Source: CAVURW01 sp963743595
Lineage (GTDB): Bacteria > Verrucomicrobiota > Verrucomicrobiia > Methylacidiphilales > UBA1321
Direction of reading: 5' to 3'
NCBI GenBank assembly: GCA_963743595.1
Contig: CAVURW010000271.1
Location: 1 to 15,358 of the forward strand
Length of the DNA: 15,358 nucleotides
The notes under the pieces are model-generated. The model was not told the DNA's origin and did no database searches. It worked only from the letters and a program-made list of their open reading frames with translations. How positions within the stretch are numbered: position 1 is the first letter of the stretch; every line of letters begins with the position of its first letter. This document shows positions 7,452 through 14,663 of the stretch, one piece after another. The position numbers were made by a program, and so were the translations under genes.

Positions 7452-8734
7452 CTCTGAGCAGTTTCCGGACCAGTCCTGACAGGACCGGACATTTCAGTCG
7501 TAAGCGCCTTATTTGCAACAACTTCCAACTCGTCGTTTTTCGCGGTTTTGCGGTCAGGGCCGGACCCGTCTGGACCCCTCCGGACCATAGTTTGTGTGCC
7601 TATTTGTGTGCGTGTTTTCAGGCCGCTTTCTTCTCCTAAATCACGCTTCGCTCCGAGGCTTGGAAGACTCGTAATTGCGTCCGAAACCGGTAAAAGACCT
7701 GCGTCCGTGTACGTTTTCGTGGTCAGTTTGATGTCGCTATGGCGCATGATTTCCATGGCGATCCGGGGAGACGTCCCGGCCCTGGCAAGGTTAGTCCCCA
7801 AGGTATGGCGTAGCGAGTGGAAGTCGGCCCGTCGCCCTTGCCCGTCCAAAAACTCAATGTTCGCTGCTTTTAGGTCAGCCTTAAAGGTGATCATCGAAGG
7901 CATCAAGTGCACTAGAAGACGATTCTCTTTTACTGGCAGTTCTGCGACCACCGATTGCAAACCGTCCATCAGATCAGGATGAATGGCGATATTGGCCTGT
8001 TTGTGGTTCTTAGTCGTCGAAGCACGGACGCTTAAAAACGGTTGCTCGGCGTCCAAATGCAGATCGGTACGTTGCAATTTGGCGAGTTCGCCCCGGCGCA
8101 GCCCTGTGTAGACCGCCATCAGGTAAACGATTCTCCGCGGCCCAGCGACTTCCAGTAATCGGCCCATTTCATCGTCCGTGAACGCACGACGAAGTCGAAC
8201 TTGCCGGCCATTCGTTTGCACCTTCTGGACATGCTTTAGAGGATTGCGTTCGATCCGCTCACGACGCTCCATCCAGTTCAGCAGTGAGGAAACGGACGCT
8301 AGATACTCGTTGAGCGTCTTCGGAGCTTTCTTTTGCCGGGAACGCCAGCGGAGGAACGAGTCCGAATTGATGTCGGTCAAGAACGTCCACTTACACTCCT
8401 CCAGTAGCTTTTGAACTTGCTTCTCAACGATGTAGATATACTCCCGATCCCGGCCAGTGGCGGTGAGGTCCGCGAGATAATCTTTTAGGTGGTTGAGAAG
8501 CGAGGTGTGCTGGGCATTCCGCATCGATTCCGGCGGAATAAACCCAGCATTCTCAAGCTGCCGCTGTTGGACTATTTTCTCCAGGGTTTGTTGAGCAACC
8601 CGTTTGTCGGTCGTGTGGAGCGGAACGTCGGTAATTTTAGCTTCCCCATCCAAACGGTAGCGCCCCCGGTATAGCCGTGCGGTTTCGGTTTTACCCTCCG
8701 TTTTCCTTTTCCGACGATAGACTAAACTGATCAT
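7427..8734 (-). CDS. Tyrosine recombinase (site-specific integrase) of an integrated element
   Basis: I start at the ATG at 8734 (435 residues) because AGAGGAG (8739-8745) sits four bases upstream; a longer frame reaches 8785. The N-terminus MISLVYRRKRKTEGKTETAR begins an arm/core-binding region with a SAM-like stretch (LNHLKDYLADLTATGRDREY). The catalytic set is complete: Arg in YTGLRRGELAKL (about 212), Lys region in RASTTKNHKQANI, HSLRHT (about 305-310), His in MRHSDIKLTTKT (about 332) and Tyr in KTYTD (about 341). The last roughly 90 residues are a variable tail rich in Gly, Pro and Arg. The stop codon TAG is the complement of the first T-stem bases of tRNA-Gln, so element and tRNA share this DNA. 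It should catalyse integration and, with the upstream HTH protein, excision. Confidence 0.93.
   Translation of the reverse strand: MISLVYRRKRKTEGKTETARLYRGRYRLDGEAKITDVPLHTTDKRVAQQTLEKIVQQRQLENAGFIPPESMRNAQHTSLLNHLKDYLADLTATGRDREYIYIVEKQVQKLLEECKWTFLTDINSDSFLRWRSRQKKAPKTLNEYLASVSSLLNWMERRERIERNPLKHVQKVQTNGRQVRLRRAFTDDEMGRLLEVAGPRRIVYLMAVYTGLRRGELAKLQRTDLHLDAEQPFLSVRASTTKNHKQANIAIHPDLMDGLQSVVAELPVKENRLLVHLMPSMITFKADLKAANIEFLDGQGRRADFHSLRHTLGTNLARAGTSPRIAMEIMRHSDIKLTTKTYTDAGLLPVSDAITSLPSLGAKRDLGEESGLKTRTQIGTQTMVRRGPDGSGPDRKTAKNDELEVVANKALTTEMSGPVRTGPETAQSCRARTRT
7465..7585 (+). repeat. Two pairs of CCGGAC boxes spaced 20 bp, next to the att site
   Basis: CCGGAC occurs in direct orientation at 7465, 7485, 7560 and 7580, so each pair is spaced exactly 20 bp and the pairs are 95 bp apart. 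They lie within the integrase 3' end, 14-130 bp from the tRNA, and encode a repetitive tail (SGPVRTGP and RGPDGSGPD). They may be arm-type integrase binding sites, or simply a codon-level consequence of a Gly/Pro-rich tail. Confidence 0.4.
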
Positions 8735-9042
8735 AATTCTCCTCTTTTGCTGTCCCGTTTCTGTTTCAGCCGCTCCAGGTAGCACATCACGTCTGAATGA
8801 TACAGACGCGGTGCACTCAGCACTTTCACGGGTTTCGGCAATTGGCCAGAGGCGATCAACCGCCGAACAGATCGGGTCGAAATCCCTCCCAGTTTTTGGG
8901 CGACTTCCTCCATGTTCATCAGCCGTTCTTCCTCTAGGCTTTGCGAAATTGCAGGCACTGGGTCAGATGCCCTCCAGCTTGTTTTTCTCCCCTGACCCTT
9001 TGGGGTTAGATTATCTCGAGACTGTATTGAGTTATTATTCAT
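8731..9042 (-). CDS. Excisionase-like helix-turn-helix protein (HTH_17/MerR-like)
   Basis: The gene overlaps the integrase start by four bases (ATGA at 8731-8734), so the two are translationally coupled. From the ATG at 9042 it has 103 residues. The first 41 are polar and probably disordered, then MNMEEVAQKLGGISTRSVRR and LIASGQLPKPVKVL form the DNA-binding wing typical of excisionases and AlpA-like regulators, ending with a basic tail (LERLKQKRDSKRGEL). A shorter start at 8919 (62 residues) has AGAGGAAG about ten bases upstream and would give a classical small excisionase; I cannot decide between them. The likely job is directing excision and controlling integrase expression. Confidence 0.75.
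   Translation of the reverse strand: MNNNSIQSRDNLTPKGQGRKTSWRASDPVPAISQSLEEERLMNMEEVAQKLGGISTRSVRRLIASGQLPKPVKVLSAPRLYHSDVMCYLERLKQKRDSKRGEL
8739..8745 (-). promoter_or_regulatory. Ribosome binding site deciding the integrase start
   Basis: AGAGGAG on the minus strand, four bases from the ATG at 8734, is the best Shine-Dalgarno in the window. It lies inside the 3' end of the excisionase-like gene, supporting coupled translation. Confidence 0.7.
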
Positions 9043-9089
9043 GTGTCGAGTAATTAGAGCAGTTCCCCGCACGTTCCGGTACCCCACCA

Positions 9090-9110
9090 GTCGGTATAGT
9101 CCGACCGGTC
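9090..9110. promoter_or_regulatory. Inverted repeats upstream of the excisionase-integrase pair
   Basis: GTCGG-TATAGT-CCGAC (9090-9105) overlaps the perfect palindrome GACCGGTC (9103-9110), about 50 bases before the ATG at 9042. This suits an operator or excisionase site. The rest of the 9043-9420 gap shows no convincing gene; its only other clear structure is the hairpin at 9221-9246. Confidence 0.35.
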
Positions 9111-9209
9111 CAACTTTCTTCTATCCTGATAAGATTCTTGTTCATTCCCCATTGAACCACGACCCCGCAAAACCAGGTCGTTCACCGGTGGCACTTGTCG
9201 CATGTCCGT

Positions 9210-9246
9210 AAAAATATTTTGCGTGGTCCCGGAGACGGAACCACGC
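9210..9246 (-). terminator. Rho-independent terminator of the 9421-11979 operon
   Basis: Read on the minus strand, an 11-bp stem with one mismatch (arms 9221-9231 and 9236-9246) and a four-base loop is followed by AAAATATTTTT. It lies about 175 bases after the stop of the DUF6794-like gene and before the excisionase gene, so it separates operon and integration module. Confidence 0.65.
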
Positions 9247-9420
9247 TGGGAACAGGTGGGGAGTCGGCTGGCCACCACTTTTTTGGAGGCTCCGCCCATG
9301 GCATGCTCTGGTTTGGAAGTCTCAATGCGAAATGCTGATCCAAGGCATAGTCAAGTGAGGATGCGCAGACCATCGCAGCCAAAGGTCGCCAGCGCGCCCA
9401 CCGGACTTGCAAACCGATGT

Positions 9421-11034
9421 CTAGAGGCCGGGCACGTTCGATGCCAACTGATCCAGGCCCAGGTCCGGTCCGAAGACCTCGTCCAGAGCGGCGAAGGCAT
9501 ACTTTCCATCCGGACCCTTGGTCAAAGAGTATACCCCGTCAAAGGTTGCCCCGAACAAGTACCCGTCCTCTTTCAAAGGCAAGAGGTAGGCGGGCTCATA
9601 CGTCCAATTGGGAATCCCAGTTTGCCTCCGCGTTTCCACGTACTGGGCCATGTTTTGAAATCCCAGAACGGGCGCGATTTTTGTGCCAGTTAGCCGGTAA
9701 AGGCCCGTCGGCCCATATAGGAGGAGCTCCTTTCCGTCTGGTAAAACGTCGATTCCAGTGATGAAAATGTACCCAAGCTCATCGTTTGTCTTGGTCAACT
9801 TTAGTAGTTCCCCTTCAAAAGTAGGAGCTCCATTGATCAGCCAGACCCGATAGCCCACTTCACTGTCCCACCGAACTAATGAGTAATGGGGAGCCAGCCA
9901 TAATGCACCGGAGGAATCGGTCACAAAGCTGAAGATACTTTCCCAACGGGGTCCATTAGGACTGATCAATCCGGAGTCCTTGTCAAAGTTTGTGATTTCA
10001 TCCGGTTTCTCAATATCGATCCACCAGAGCCTCTTGTCGCTTTCGTGAATCCCCTCATCACGAATATAGATTCGGTTCCCCCATCGCAAAGGAGGATGCA
10101 AGGCGTCCGGAACCGCAGCCTTAAACTCGGCCAGGAATTCCCAAATGTCTCCCTCTAGCCGATAGACTCCGTGTGGACGAACGGCCAATAGACGATTTCC
10201 ATCACGACCGAGCCGCAGCGTTCCGGTACCCGGAGGTAGCTGCATCGAGTGGAGGGAAAGGCTGTCAGTTCGAATCAAGACTTGGCTGCCGCTTTGGGAT
10301 AGCCCAGAAATGTAGGCGCTCTCACCAAAAACCTGACAGCCTTCTATAAGATCGATTCCCGGAACCTTCACGTGACTGATCAAGCCCTTAGTCAAATTCA
10401 GAAAATAGGTTTTCAAAATGTAGTGACCGTCGTGAAACGCTTTCCCCATTAAGAGAATTCCGTTTGCAAACGGGGCCATGTAGCGTACGCGAATGCCGCT
10501 CCACTTACTACGGTCCGGCATTCGGACGATCTGTTCAGGTTCTCCCTCAACCTGAATGTTCATCATGGCCCGTTGGATCTTCTGTGAAATTTCCTTTCCT
10601 TGGACCTCCATTTTTTCATACATCTCTCGGATTCTCTTCGCTCCGTCGATTGCTTGTTGAACTGCCTGATCTAAGTCAAAGGGCAATCCCGCCGCGTGAG
10701 CGGCAAAAGCATCAAGGATGATGCCCGACATGGAATCCGGGTGTTGGACTCCTTTCTCCAAAAACCATCTGGCAAGACTAGAATCCCTCCAAAGTCCCCA
10801 GCTATTTCGGATTCCCATTCCGATAGAGCGATGACACAAAATTGGAGAGGCCTTGATTGCTTCCCGTTGGTCGGGTGTCAGATTTTGTTTAAGTACGCGG
10901 ATAGCATCATCCAAATCTGCTGGGACATAATCAACGGCTTTGCCCGTGGCAGGATTAGTTTCCACGCCTACCAGCCTAAGAAGAGCTGCTAGAGCTATAA
11001 AGAGGAATCGGTTGAGCAAAAGCCACGGGTACAT
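9421..11034 (-). CDS. Exported DUF6794-like protein with a beta-propeller-like C-terminal half
   Basis: The 537-residue protein has a hydrophobic N-terminus (WLLLNRFLFIALAALLRLVG), a signal peptide or membrane anchor. Residues about 41-125 match DUF6794 as I remember it: LDDAIRVLKQNLTPDQREAI, MGIRNSWGLWRDSSLARWF and GVQHPDSMSGIILDAFAAH. A possible coiled coil (about 130-160, AKRIREMYEKMEVQGKEISQ) leads to a C-terminal half with repeated blades such as LRLGRDGNRLLAVRPHGVYR, DVLPDGKELLLYGPTGLYRL and DGYLFGATFDGVYSLTKGPD, suggesting a beta-propeller. The biochemical role is unknown. It starts nine bases after the stop of the upstream gene, so the two form an operon. It lies in the presumed integrated element as cargo of unknown benefit. 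Confidence 0.8.
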   Translation of the reverse strand: MYPWLLLNRFLFIALAALLRLVGVETNPATGKAVDYVPADLDDAIRVLKQNLTPDQREAIKASPILCHRSIGMGIRNSWGLWRDSSLARWFLEKGVQHPDSMSGIILDAFAAHAAGLPFDLDQAVQQAIDGAKRIREMYEKMEVQGKEISQKIQRAMMNIQVEGEPEQIVRMPDRSKWSGIRVRYMAPFANGILLMGKAFHDGHYILKTYFLNLTKGLISHVKVPGIDLIEGCQVFGESAYISGLSQSGSQVLIRTDSLSLHSMQLPPGTGTLRLGRDGNRLLAVRPHGVYRLEGDIWEFLAEFKAAVPDALHPPLRWGNRIYIRDEGIHESDKRLWWIDIEKPDEITNFDKDSGLISPNGPRWESIFSFVTDSSGALWLAPHYSLVRWDSEVGYRVWLINGAPTFEGELLKLTKTNDELGYIFITGIDVLPDGKELLLYGPTGLYRLTGTKIAPVLGFQNMAQYVETRRQTGIPNWTYEPAYLLPLKEDGYLFGATFDGVYSLTKGPDGKYAFAALDEVFGPDLGLDQLASNVPGL

Positions 11035-11043
11035 GCGAACCGG

Positions 11044-11979
11044 TCATTTCCGATGTTCCGCCAGCCATTCATCTAGGGTTAGAGAATGAACAAGTCCCGG
11101 TCGAGCGATCGTAATTCTGGAAACGACGTCCTCGCCAATCGGAAACACCACAGCGAGGCCGTCATCCAGGTAAAAGAATTCCCGAAAAATCCCACTTCCT
11201 CCGAACCCGTCACACTGACGCTCATTGCAAATTCCCAACGTTTGCCGGATGTAATCCGATTCTGGGAAATCCGTTATACCTCGGCAATAGGGCGCGTTTT
11301 GGATGCTATAGACCCTCTTGCCGCCCGGAGACCCAAATAGATCTCCGATCTTCATTCCAATACTTCTATCTCCCGCAGCAAGCAGACGAGTTTCTCGGCT
11401 CTTCACATCACTTTCCGATACATCAGGAGGACGAAGGCGATCCCAGTGATCGCTGGCCCGGTAAACGATGGTTTCCTTATGATCAGAACCAATCCACCGC
11501 GCCACACCGATTTTGTCAACGAAGTAGCCTCCTGAACCAAGGAGATACATCATGGGTTCGACCACTAAGTATCCATCGTCGATCTTGAAGCATTGTCCCT
11601 TATATTTCCGGGTGCTGACGAACGAGCCACCGAATTGGGGAAGCTTAAAGAAATCCTTGCGCTTCAAGTAGAGGCTTCGCTCGTCGTTATTTAAGTGTCC
11701 GCTTCCCTTTTGGACCTCATAATAATCAGCACTCTCGGCTCCGTCGGGAGTATCAAAGTAGGTAGCCTTGACCAGATTCGAGCCCTCATAAGTACACTCA
11801 ATTCTTCCCTTCGATTGCAGGTAGACGTCCACGGTAGGGGTCGACCGACTGGGCCGACCGGCAATATTATGGATTTCTGTTCGCGTGATTCCCGGCCAAA
11901 GACTCTCGTACCAGTTTTGAGCGTGACCGAATGTGCCCAACACGAGAAGCCATACGACAATCCAAAAGCTGGTTCTCAT
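11044..11979 (-). CDS. Exported hypothetical protein with two BamE-like repeats
   Basis: The 311-residue protein has a clean signal peptide (residues 1-20, ending TFGHA before QNWYESL). LWPGITRTEIHNIAGRPS followed by KGRIECTYEGSNLVKATYF has the layout of SmpA/BamE-like or DUF-type repeats (a G.TR.E...GRPS helix, then a strand with E.TYEG..L). A second unit begins near 200 with DRSIGMKIGDLFGSPGGKRV and ends with REFFYLDDGLAVVFPIGEDV. ICNERQC gives a possible extracytoplasmic disulphide. The function is not recognised. GAGGA lies only two bases before the ATG, close for a Shine-Dalgarno. It is the first gene of an operon with the DUF6794-like gene, so the two may act together in the envelope. 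Confidence 0.75.
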   Translation of the reverse strand: MRTSFWIVVWLLVLGTFGHAQNWYESLWPGITRTEIHNIAGRPSRSTPTVDVYLQSKGRIECTYEGSNLVKATYFDTPDGAESADYYEVQKGSGHLNNDERSLYLKRKDFFKLPQFGGSFVSTRKYKGQCFKIDDGYLVVEPMMYLLGSGGYFVDKIGVARWIGSDHKETIVYRASDHWDRLRPPDVSESDVKSRETRLLAAGDRSIGMKIGDLFGSPGGKRVYSIQNAPYCRGITDFPESDYIRQTLGICNERQCDGFGGSGIFREFFYLDDGLAVVFPIGEDVVSRITIARPGLVHSLTLDEWLAEHRK

Positions 11980-12141
11980 TTCCTCAAAGCATGCAGCCCG
12001 AGCCGAAAAGTGTCACCCATTTAGTGGTGTCGCAACCCGAACTCCCGCCAATCCATTCGAAAACTTTTGCTGCGCCAACTGAAGTTCATTTGCTGTCCCG
12101 AAAGTTCAACGTAGACTTCTCTGGATTTTCACACCATCACC

Positions 12142-13176
12142 ATGAGTAATTCTGATTCCATTCCCGCCTGCCGTCTCTACTTTTTACTAGCTCGCGAAGC
12201 CCGCACAGGTGTGGTTTTTCGTCGGGGGCCAAGTCGTCAAGTGCTCTTGCTCAAATGGAATCTGGTCGACGACACGTTTCAAAGCGGGCAATGGTTCAAG
12301 GGGCGCATTTATGAAAGGCGCTGCGACATCTCTCCCGATGGCGAAAAGCTAATCTACTTCGCAGCCACTTACAAGGAACCGCTACGTAGCTGGACGGCGT
12401 TGAGCAAGCCCCCTTGGCTCACGGCAATTGCCCTTTGGCCCAAGGGCGACGGTTGGAACGGCGGCGGGTATTTTATGGATAATAACTCGATTCGCCTTAA
12501 TCACCCTGAGGATCAGAGTGAAATTCAGGCTGGTTCCGATTTAGGCGATATTCGCGTTAAAGATTACGCCACTGGGAGAGGAGAGGACGATACAGTGCAC
12601 CGTCATCTATTAGAACGTGGCGGTTGGCTACTGATCCAGGAAGCCATCTGGAAAAAGCGCGGATCCGATTCCTCACCCGCATTTAAAGATCTGCTTTCCT
12701 TTATGGGTAACGACGACATGGCAGCTCTAATGGAAGAGCATGGCCTAGATCGTGAAATGCTCGAAAAGGCCAAAGTATCGTTCGATTTTCTTTTTGGAAG
12801 CGAGTCGACCCGGACTTCCGACGGATGGATTGCTGAGCATCCAGAGATTTGGCGCAAAACCCATTTGAATCAACGTCTTTGCCTTCAAAGTGAGCTGCAT
12901 GCAATCGCACGCAAGAGTCGGAATGCGAACCGGAATTGGTACGATCTGAAGTTTGTCATCACCACACAGGACGGCGTTTTGCTGCACGATCTGGACCGCC
13001 TTGATTGGGCGGACTGGGACGCGAACGGTGATCTTCTTTTTGCCCGCGAGGGTGCGTTGTATCGCGCCCAGGTGCTGGCCAACGGTATTTCCAAAGAACG
13101 GCAACTAGCCGATTTTAACAGTCTCACCTTTGAGGCCATACCCTCGCCCGACGAGGCGCGAAAATGGTCCAGCTAA
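12142..13176 (+). CDS. Conserved hypothetical protein with PD40-like motifs
   Basis: The 344-residue protein has no signal peptide or membrane segment and is probably cytoplasmic. Its N-terminus (CRLYFLLAREARTGVVFRRG, then GQWFKGRIYERRCDISPDGE and KLIYFA) belongs to a family I have seen as an uncharacterised protein in several bacteria. SPDGEKLIYFA and DWADWDANGDLLFAREGALY resemble propeller blade motifs. The start ATG at 12142 has no clear Shine-Dalgarno; the region before it (11980-12141) is the shared upstream region with the divergent exported-protein operon. The stop TAA (13174-13176) overlaps, tail to tail, the TAG (13173-13175) of the relaxase-tail frame on the other strand. Its last 57 bases are repeated at 15065-15121. 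Confidence 0.8.
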   Translation: MSNSDSIPACRLYFLLAREARTGVVFRRGPSRQVLLLKWNLVDDTFQSGQWFKGRIYERRCDISPDGEKLIYFAATYKEPLRSWTALSKPPWLTAIALWPKGDGWNGGGYFMDNNSIRLNHPEDQSEIQAGSDLGDIRVKDYATGRGEDDTVHRHLLERGGWLLIQEAIWKKRGSDSSPAFKDLLSFMGNDDMAALMEEHGLDREMLEKAKVSFDFLFGSESTRTSDGWIAEHPEIWRKTHLNQRLCLQSELHAIARKSRNANRNWYDLKFVITTQDGVLLHDLDRLDWADWDANGDLLFAREGALYRAQVLANGISKERQLADFNSLTFEAIPSPDEARKWSS

Positions 13177-13413
13177 AACTCGATACCTTTACCCTGCTGT
13201 TTCTGTTGTTTGATCTCGCGCTCTTGTTCAACCGGTACAAAGTGCAGGTGTGGTGGCCCTAGGCTCCTCCGCTCTTGGTAGCGGTAAAAGTCATCAACGA
13301 TCTTGTATTTGTCCGGTCGCTTGTGCGATTGAAGAACGTCAGTGACCGACAGCCGGTCTTCAGATTATGGTAAACCCGAGTAGAGCCGATCCTTGTTGAT
13401 AGTGTGGACGGTG
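13120..13413. repeat. Direct repeat, left copy (partner 15065-15358)
   Basis: These 294 bases are identical to 15065-15358 (offset 1945) except A at 13367 against G at 15312. Left of 13120 the copies diverge at once. The right copy is cut by the window edge, so the true length is unknown. It carries the 3' end of the hypothetical gene and most of the relaxase-tail frame. Confidence 0.97.
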
Positions 13414-13420
13414 GCTGTTA
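13173..13420 (-). pseudogene. Broken relaxase-tail frame, left copy
   Basis: The frame ending in TAG at 13173-13175 reads SLGPPHLHFVPVEQEREIKQ with a Gln/Lys-rich end, like the tail of a relaxase protein. In this copy it is interrupted by TAA at 13367-13365 (CAA in the right copy) and by TGA just upstream, so it cannot be translated from the N-terminal part. It lies directly downstream of the N-terminal relaxase fragment, in another frame. That it is the relaxase tail is inferred from this order and from the position of the right copy. Confidence 0.6.
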
Positions 13421-13839
13421 CCGGTATTTTCCCTGCCATGAGTCAGCCCGCTCGTTTGTCGGGAAGCGAAGCTCTCCAATTCAGCAAACGCGATAGTAGT
13501 AGACTTTTCATGAGCGTCTCTAAGTCTTCGGTCATCCATCAAAACCGCCATGATGGAAACACTCTTTTGCGCAGAACATTGAAAGTCATAGAACCGAATC
13601 GCATTCTCGCCCCGATCGCGCATCGTCAGCTTTTCAATTCCATCCGGTGCTCGGTTGTTTCTCAATGCTTCGAACACTCGATCACCTGCTTCTATCGCAC
13701 CTGAGAGTTGCCAATACTCCGCTAACTTGCCCATCCACTTCCCTTTTACATTCTCTTCACCTTTGTTGTAGTAGTCATTTTTGCATAGGTGTTCACCCAG
13801 GTATGTGGACCCGTTTTTGATTTTGGCCATGGTAAACAT
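13360..13839 (-). pseudogene. Truncated MobF (TrwC/TraI-type) relaxase, N-terminal fragment
   Basis: The frame encodes 159 residues from the ATG at 13839 (or 13830). Candidate catalytic tyrosines Y13 and Y23-Y24 lie in STYLGEHLCKNDYYNKGEEN; VKGKWMGKLAEYWQLSGAIE, NRAPDGIEKLTMRDRGEN and FYDFQCSAQKSVSIMAVLMD are the hallmark TrwC-domain blocks, and GRENTGN marks the start of the next block. Full relaxases continue with a strand and the three-His metal motif; here the sequence turns into unrelated SHRPHYQQGSALLGFTII and stops, so the metal site, helicase part and most of the protein are missing. It should be inactive. The break falls near 13414-13420, at the edge of the direct repeat, which suggests that one recombination event removed the middle of the gene. 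Confidence 0.85.
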
Positions 13840-13851
13840 ACTGATAGGGGA

Positions 13852-13905
13852 GTCGGCGGTAATCCGACTGGCGTGGAGAACACGCCCGACAACAGGAATT
13901 TGTCG
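13852..13905. other. Row of three perfect hairpins upstream of the relaxase (candidate oriT)
   Basis: Three adjacent inverted repeats occupy 54 bases: GTCGG/CCGAC (13852-13868, 7-base loop), GGCGTG/CACGCC (13870-13886, 5-base loop) and CGACAA/TTGTCG (13887-13905, 7-base loop). They start 13 bases before the relaxase ATG on its upstream side, where MobF systems usually keep oriT. No nic site can be recognised. The alternative is an autoregulatory site. In 13906-14192 I see no convincing gene or structure. Confidence 0.4.
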
Positions 13906-14261
13906 CCCAGGCTAAATCCCGGCCAAATCGGAGGCCACCTCTGCATTATACGCCCGTTTCACGGAAAGTCAATTCAGGTGTATAAGACGCCATCACGCTT
14001 TTGAGTGGATTAGCACCCACGCAAAAGCCATACTCAAAAATAACATGAATGGTGATCAACGCAGCGTCAACGCCGCTTGGCGGCACGCCGTGGAAGCCTG
14101 GTTGAGTGATCAGGCGCTGATCCGTGTTCAAACAAAAACAAAAAGTGTTACCCCTTTTACTCCACCCTTTGGTCCCATTAACTGGTAGTTAGGACACCGA
14201 TACAAAATCAGGATGTGGAACTAATCCTTTAGGTGGAGTTGGAACGGGTTGTGGGCGTGCT

Positions 14262-14660
14262 GTGACGCTCTGTGGACGATGCATAAGAACATCGGTTCTT
14301 GGGAACTTAATTTATGGGCTGATAGGAAACTATGCTGGATTTCCTTCAGGAGATGTGGTTGGTGCACCTGCCCTTGGAAAGGCTGAATATAATAGATACG
14401 CATATGCTTATGAACCAACTCCTATTATTCCTAACGATAATAATTCTTACTTATTAGGCTTTATGATCGCAAATCCAGTGGTACCCGCGACTTTGTCCAG
14501 TTTTTGTAACCAACTTAATAGTAATCTGGGAGACGGTCGAGGCCTGTTGCAGGGCAATAAAGACGGAACCTTCAATGATACGTCTACATGTAAGTCCTGC
14601 GCTGCAAAGACATCTGAAACACGACACGGTGGCAGCGAGACTCCACGTTCGACACTTTAA
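14262..14660 (+). CDS. Orphan C-terminal module, possible polymorphic-toxin tip (truncated)
   Basis: From GTG at 14262 it encodes 132 residues. Protein-like sequence in the same frame already begins after the TAG at 14190-14192 (GCGTNPLGGVGTGCGRA), so this looks like the C-terminal end of a longer protein whose N-terminus is gone. TLCGRCIRTSVLGNLIYGLI, NNSYLLGFMIANP and STCKSCAAKTSE give paired CxxC motifs around a hydrophobic glycine-rich core, which recalls the C-terminal toxin domains of secreted polymorphic toxins (type 44-like, from memory and uncertain). The region is richer in A+T than its neighbours, suggesting separate origin. The next ORF starts three bases later. It may be a pseudogene if the missing part was needed for expression. 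Confidence 0.5.
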   Translation: MTLCGRCIRTSVLGNLIYGLIGNYAGFPSGDVVGAPALGKAEYNRYAYAYEPTPIIPNDNNSYLLGFMIANPVVPATLSSFCNQLNSNLGDGRGLLQGNKDGTFNDTSTCKSCAAKTSETRHGGSETPRSTL

Positions 14661-14663
14661 GTT

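Noticed and set aside
7465..7490. GTCCT-GAC-AGGAC hairpin after tRNA-Gln as its terminator
   Set aside because: There is no T-run after it, and the sequence is part of the repeated CCGGAC region within the integrase gene.
9202..9693. Plus-strand frame of 163 codons
   Set aside because: Most of it is antisense to the DUF6794-like gene and its start lies across the terminator hairpin; no protein features.
13916..14188. Open plus-strand stretch of about 90 codons (NAAWRHAVEAWLSDQALI)
   Set aside because: It has no start near its beginning, no family I recognise and no Shine-Dalgarno; it might be a decayed remnant but cannot be supported.
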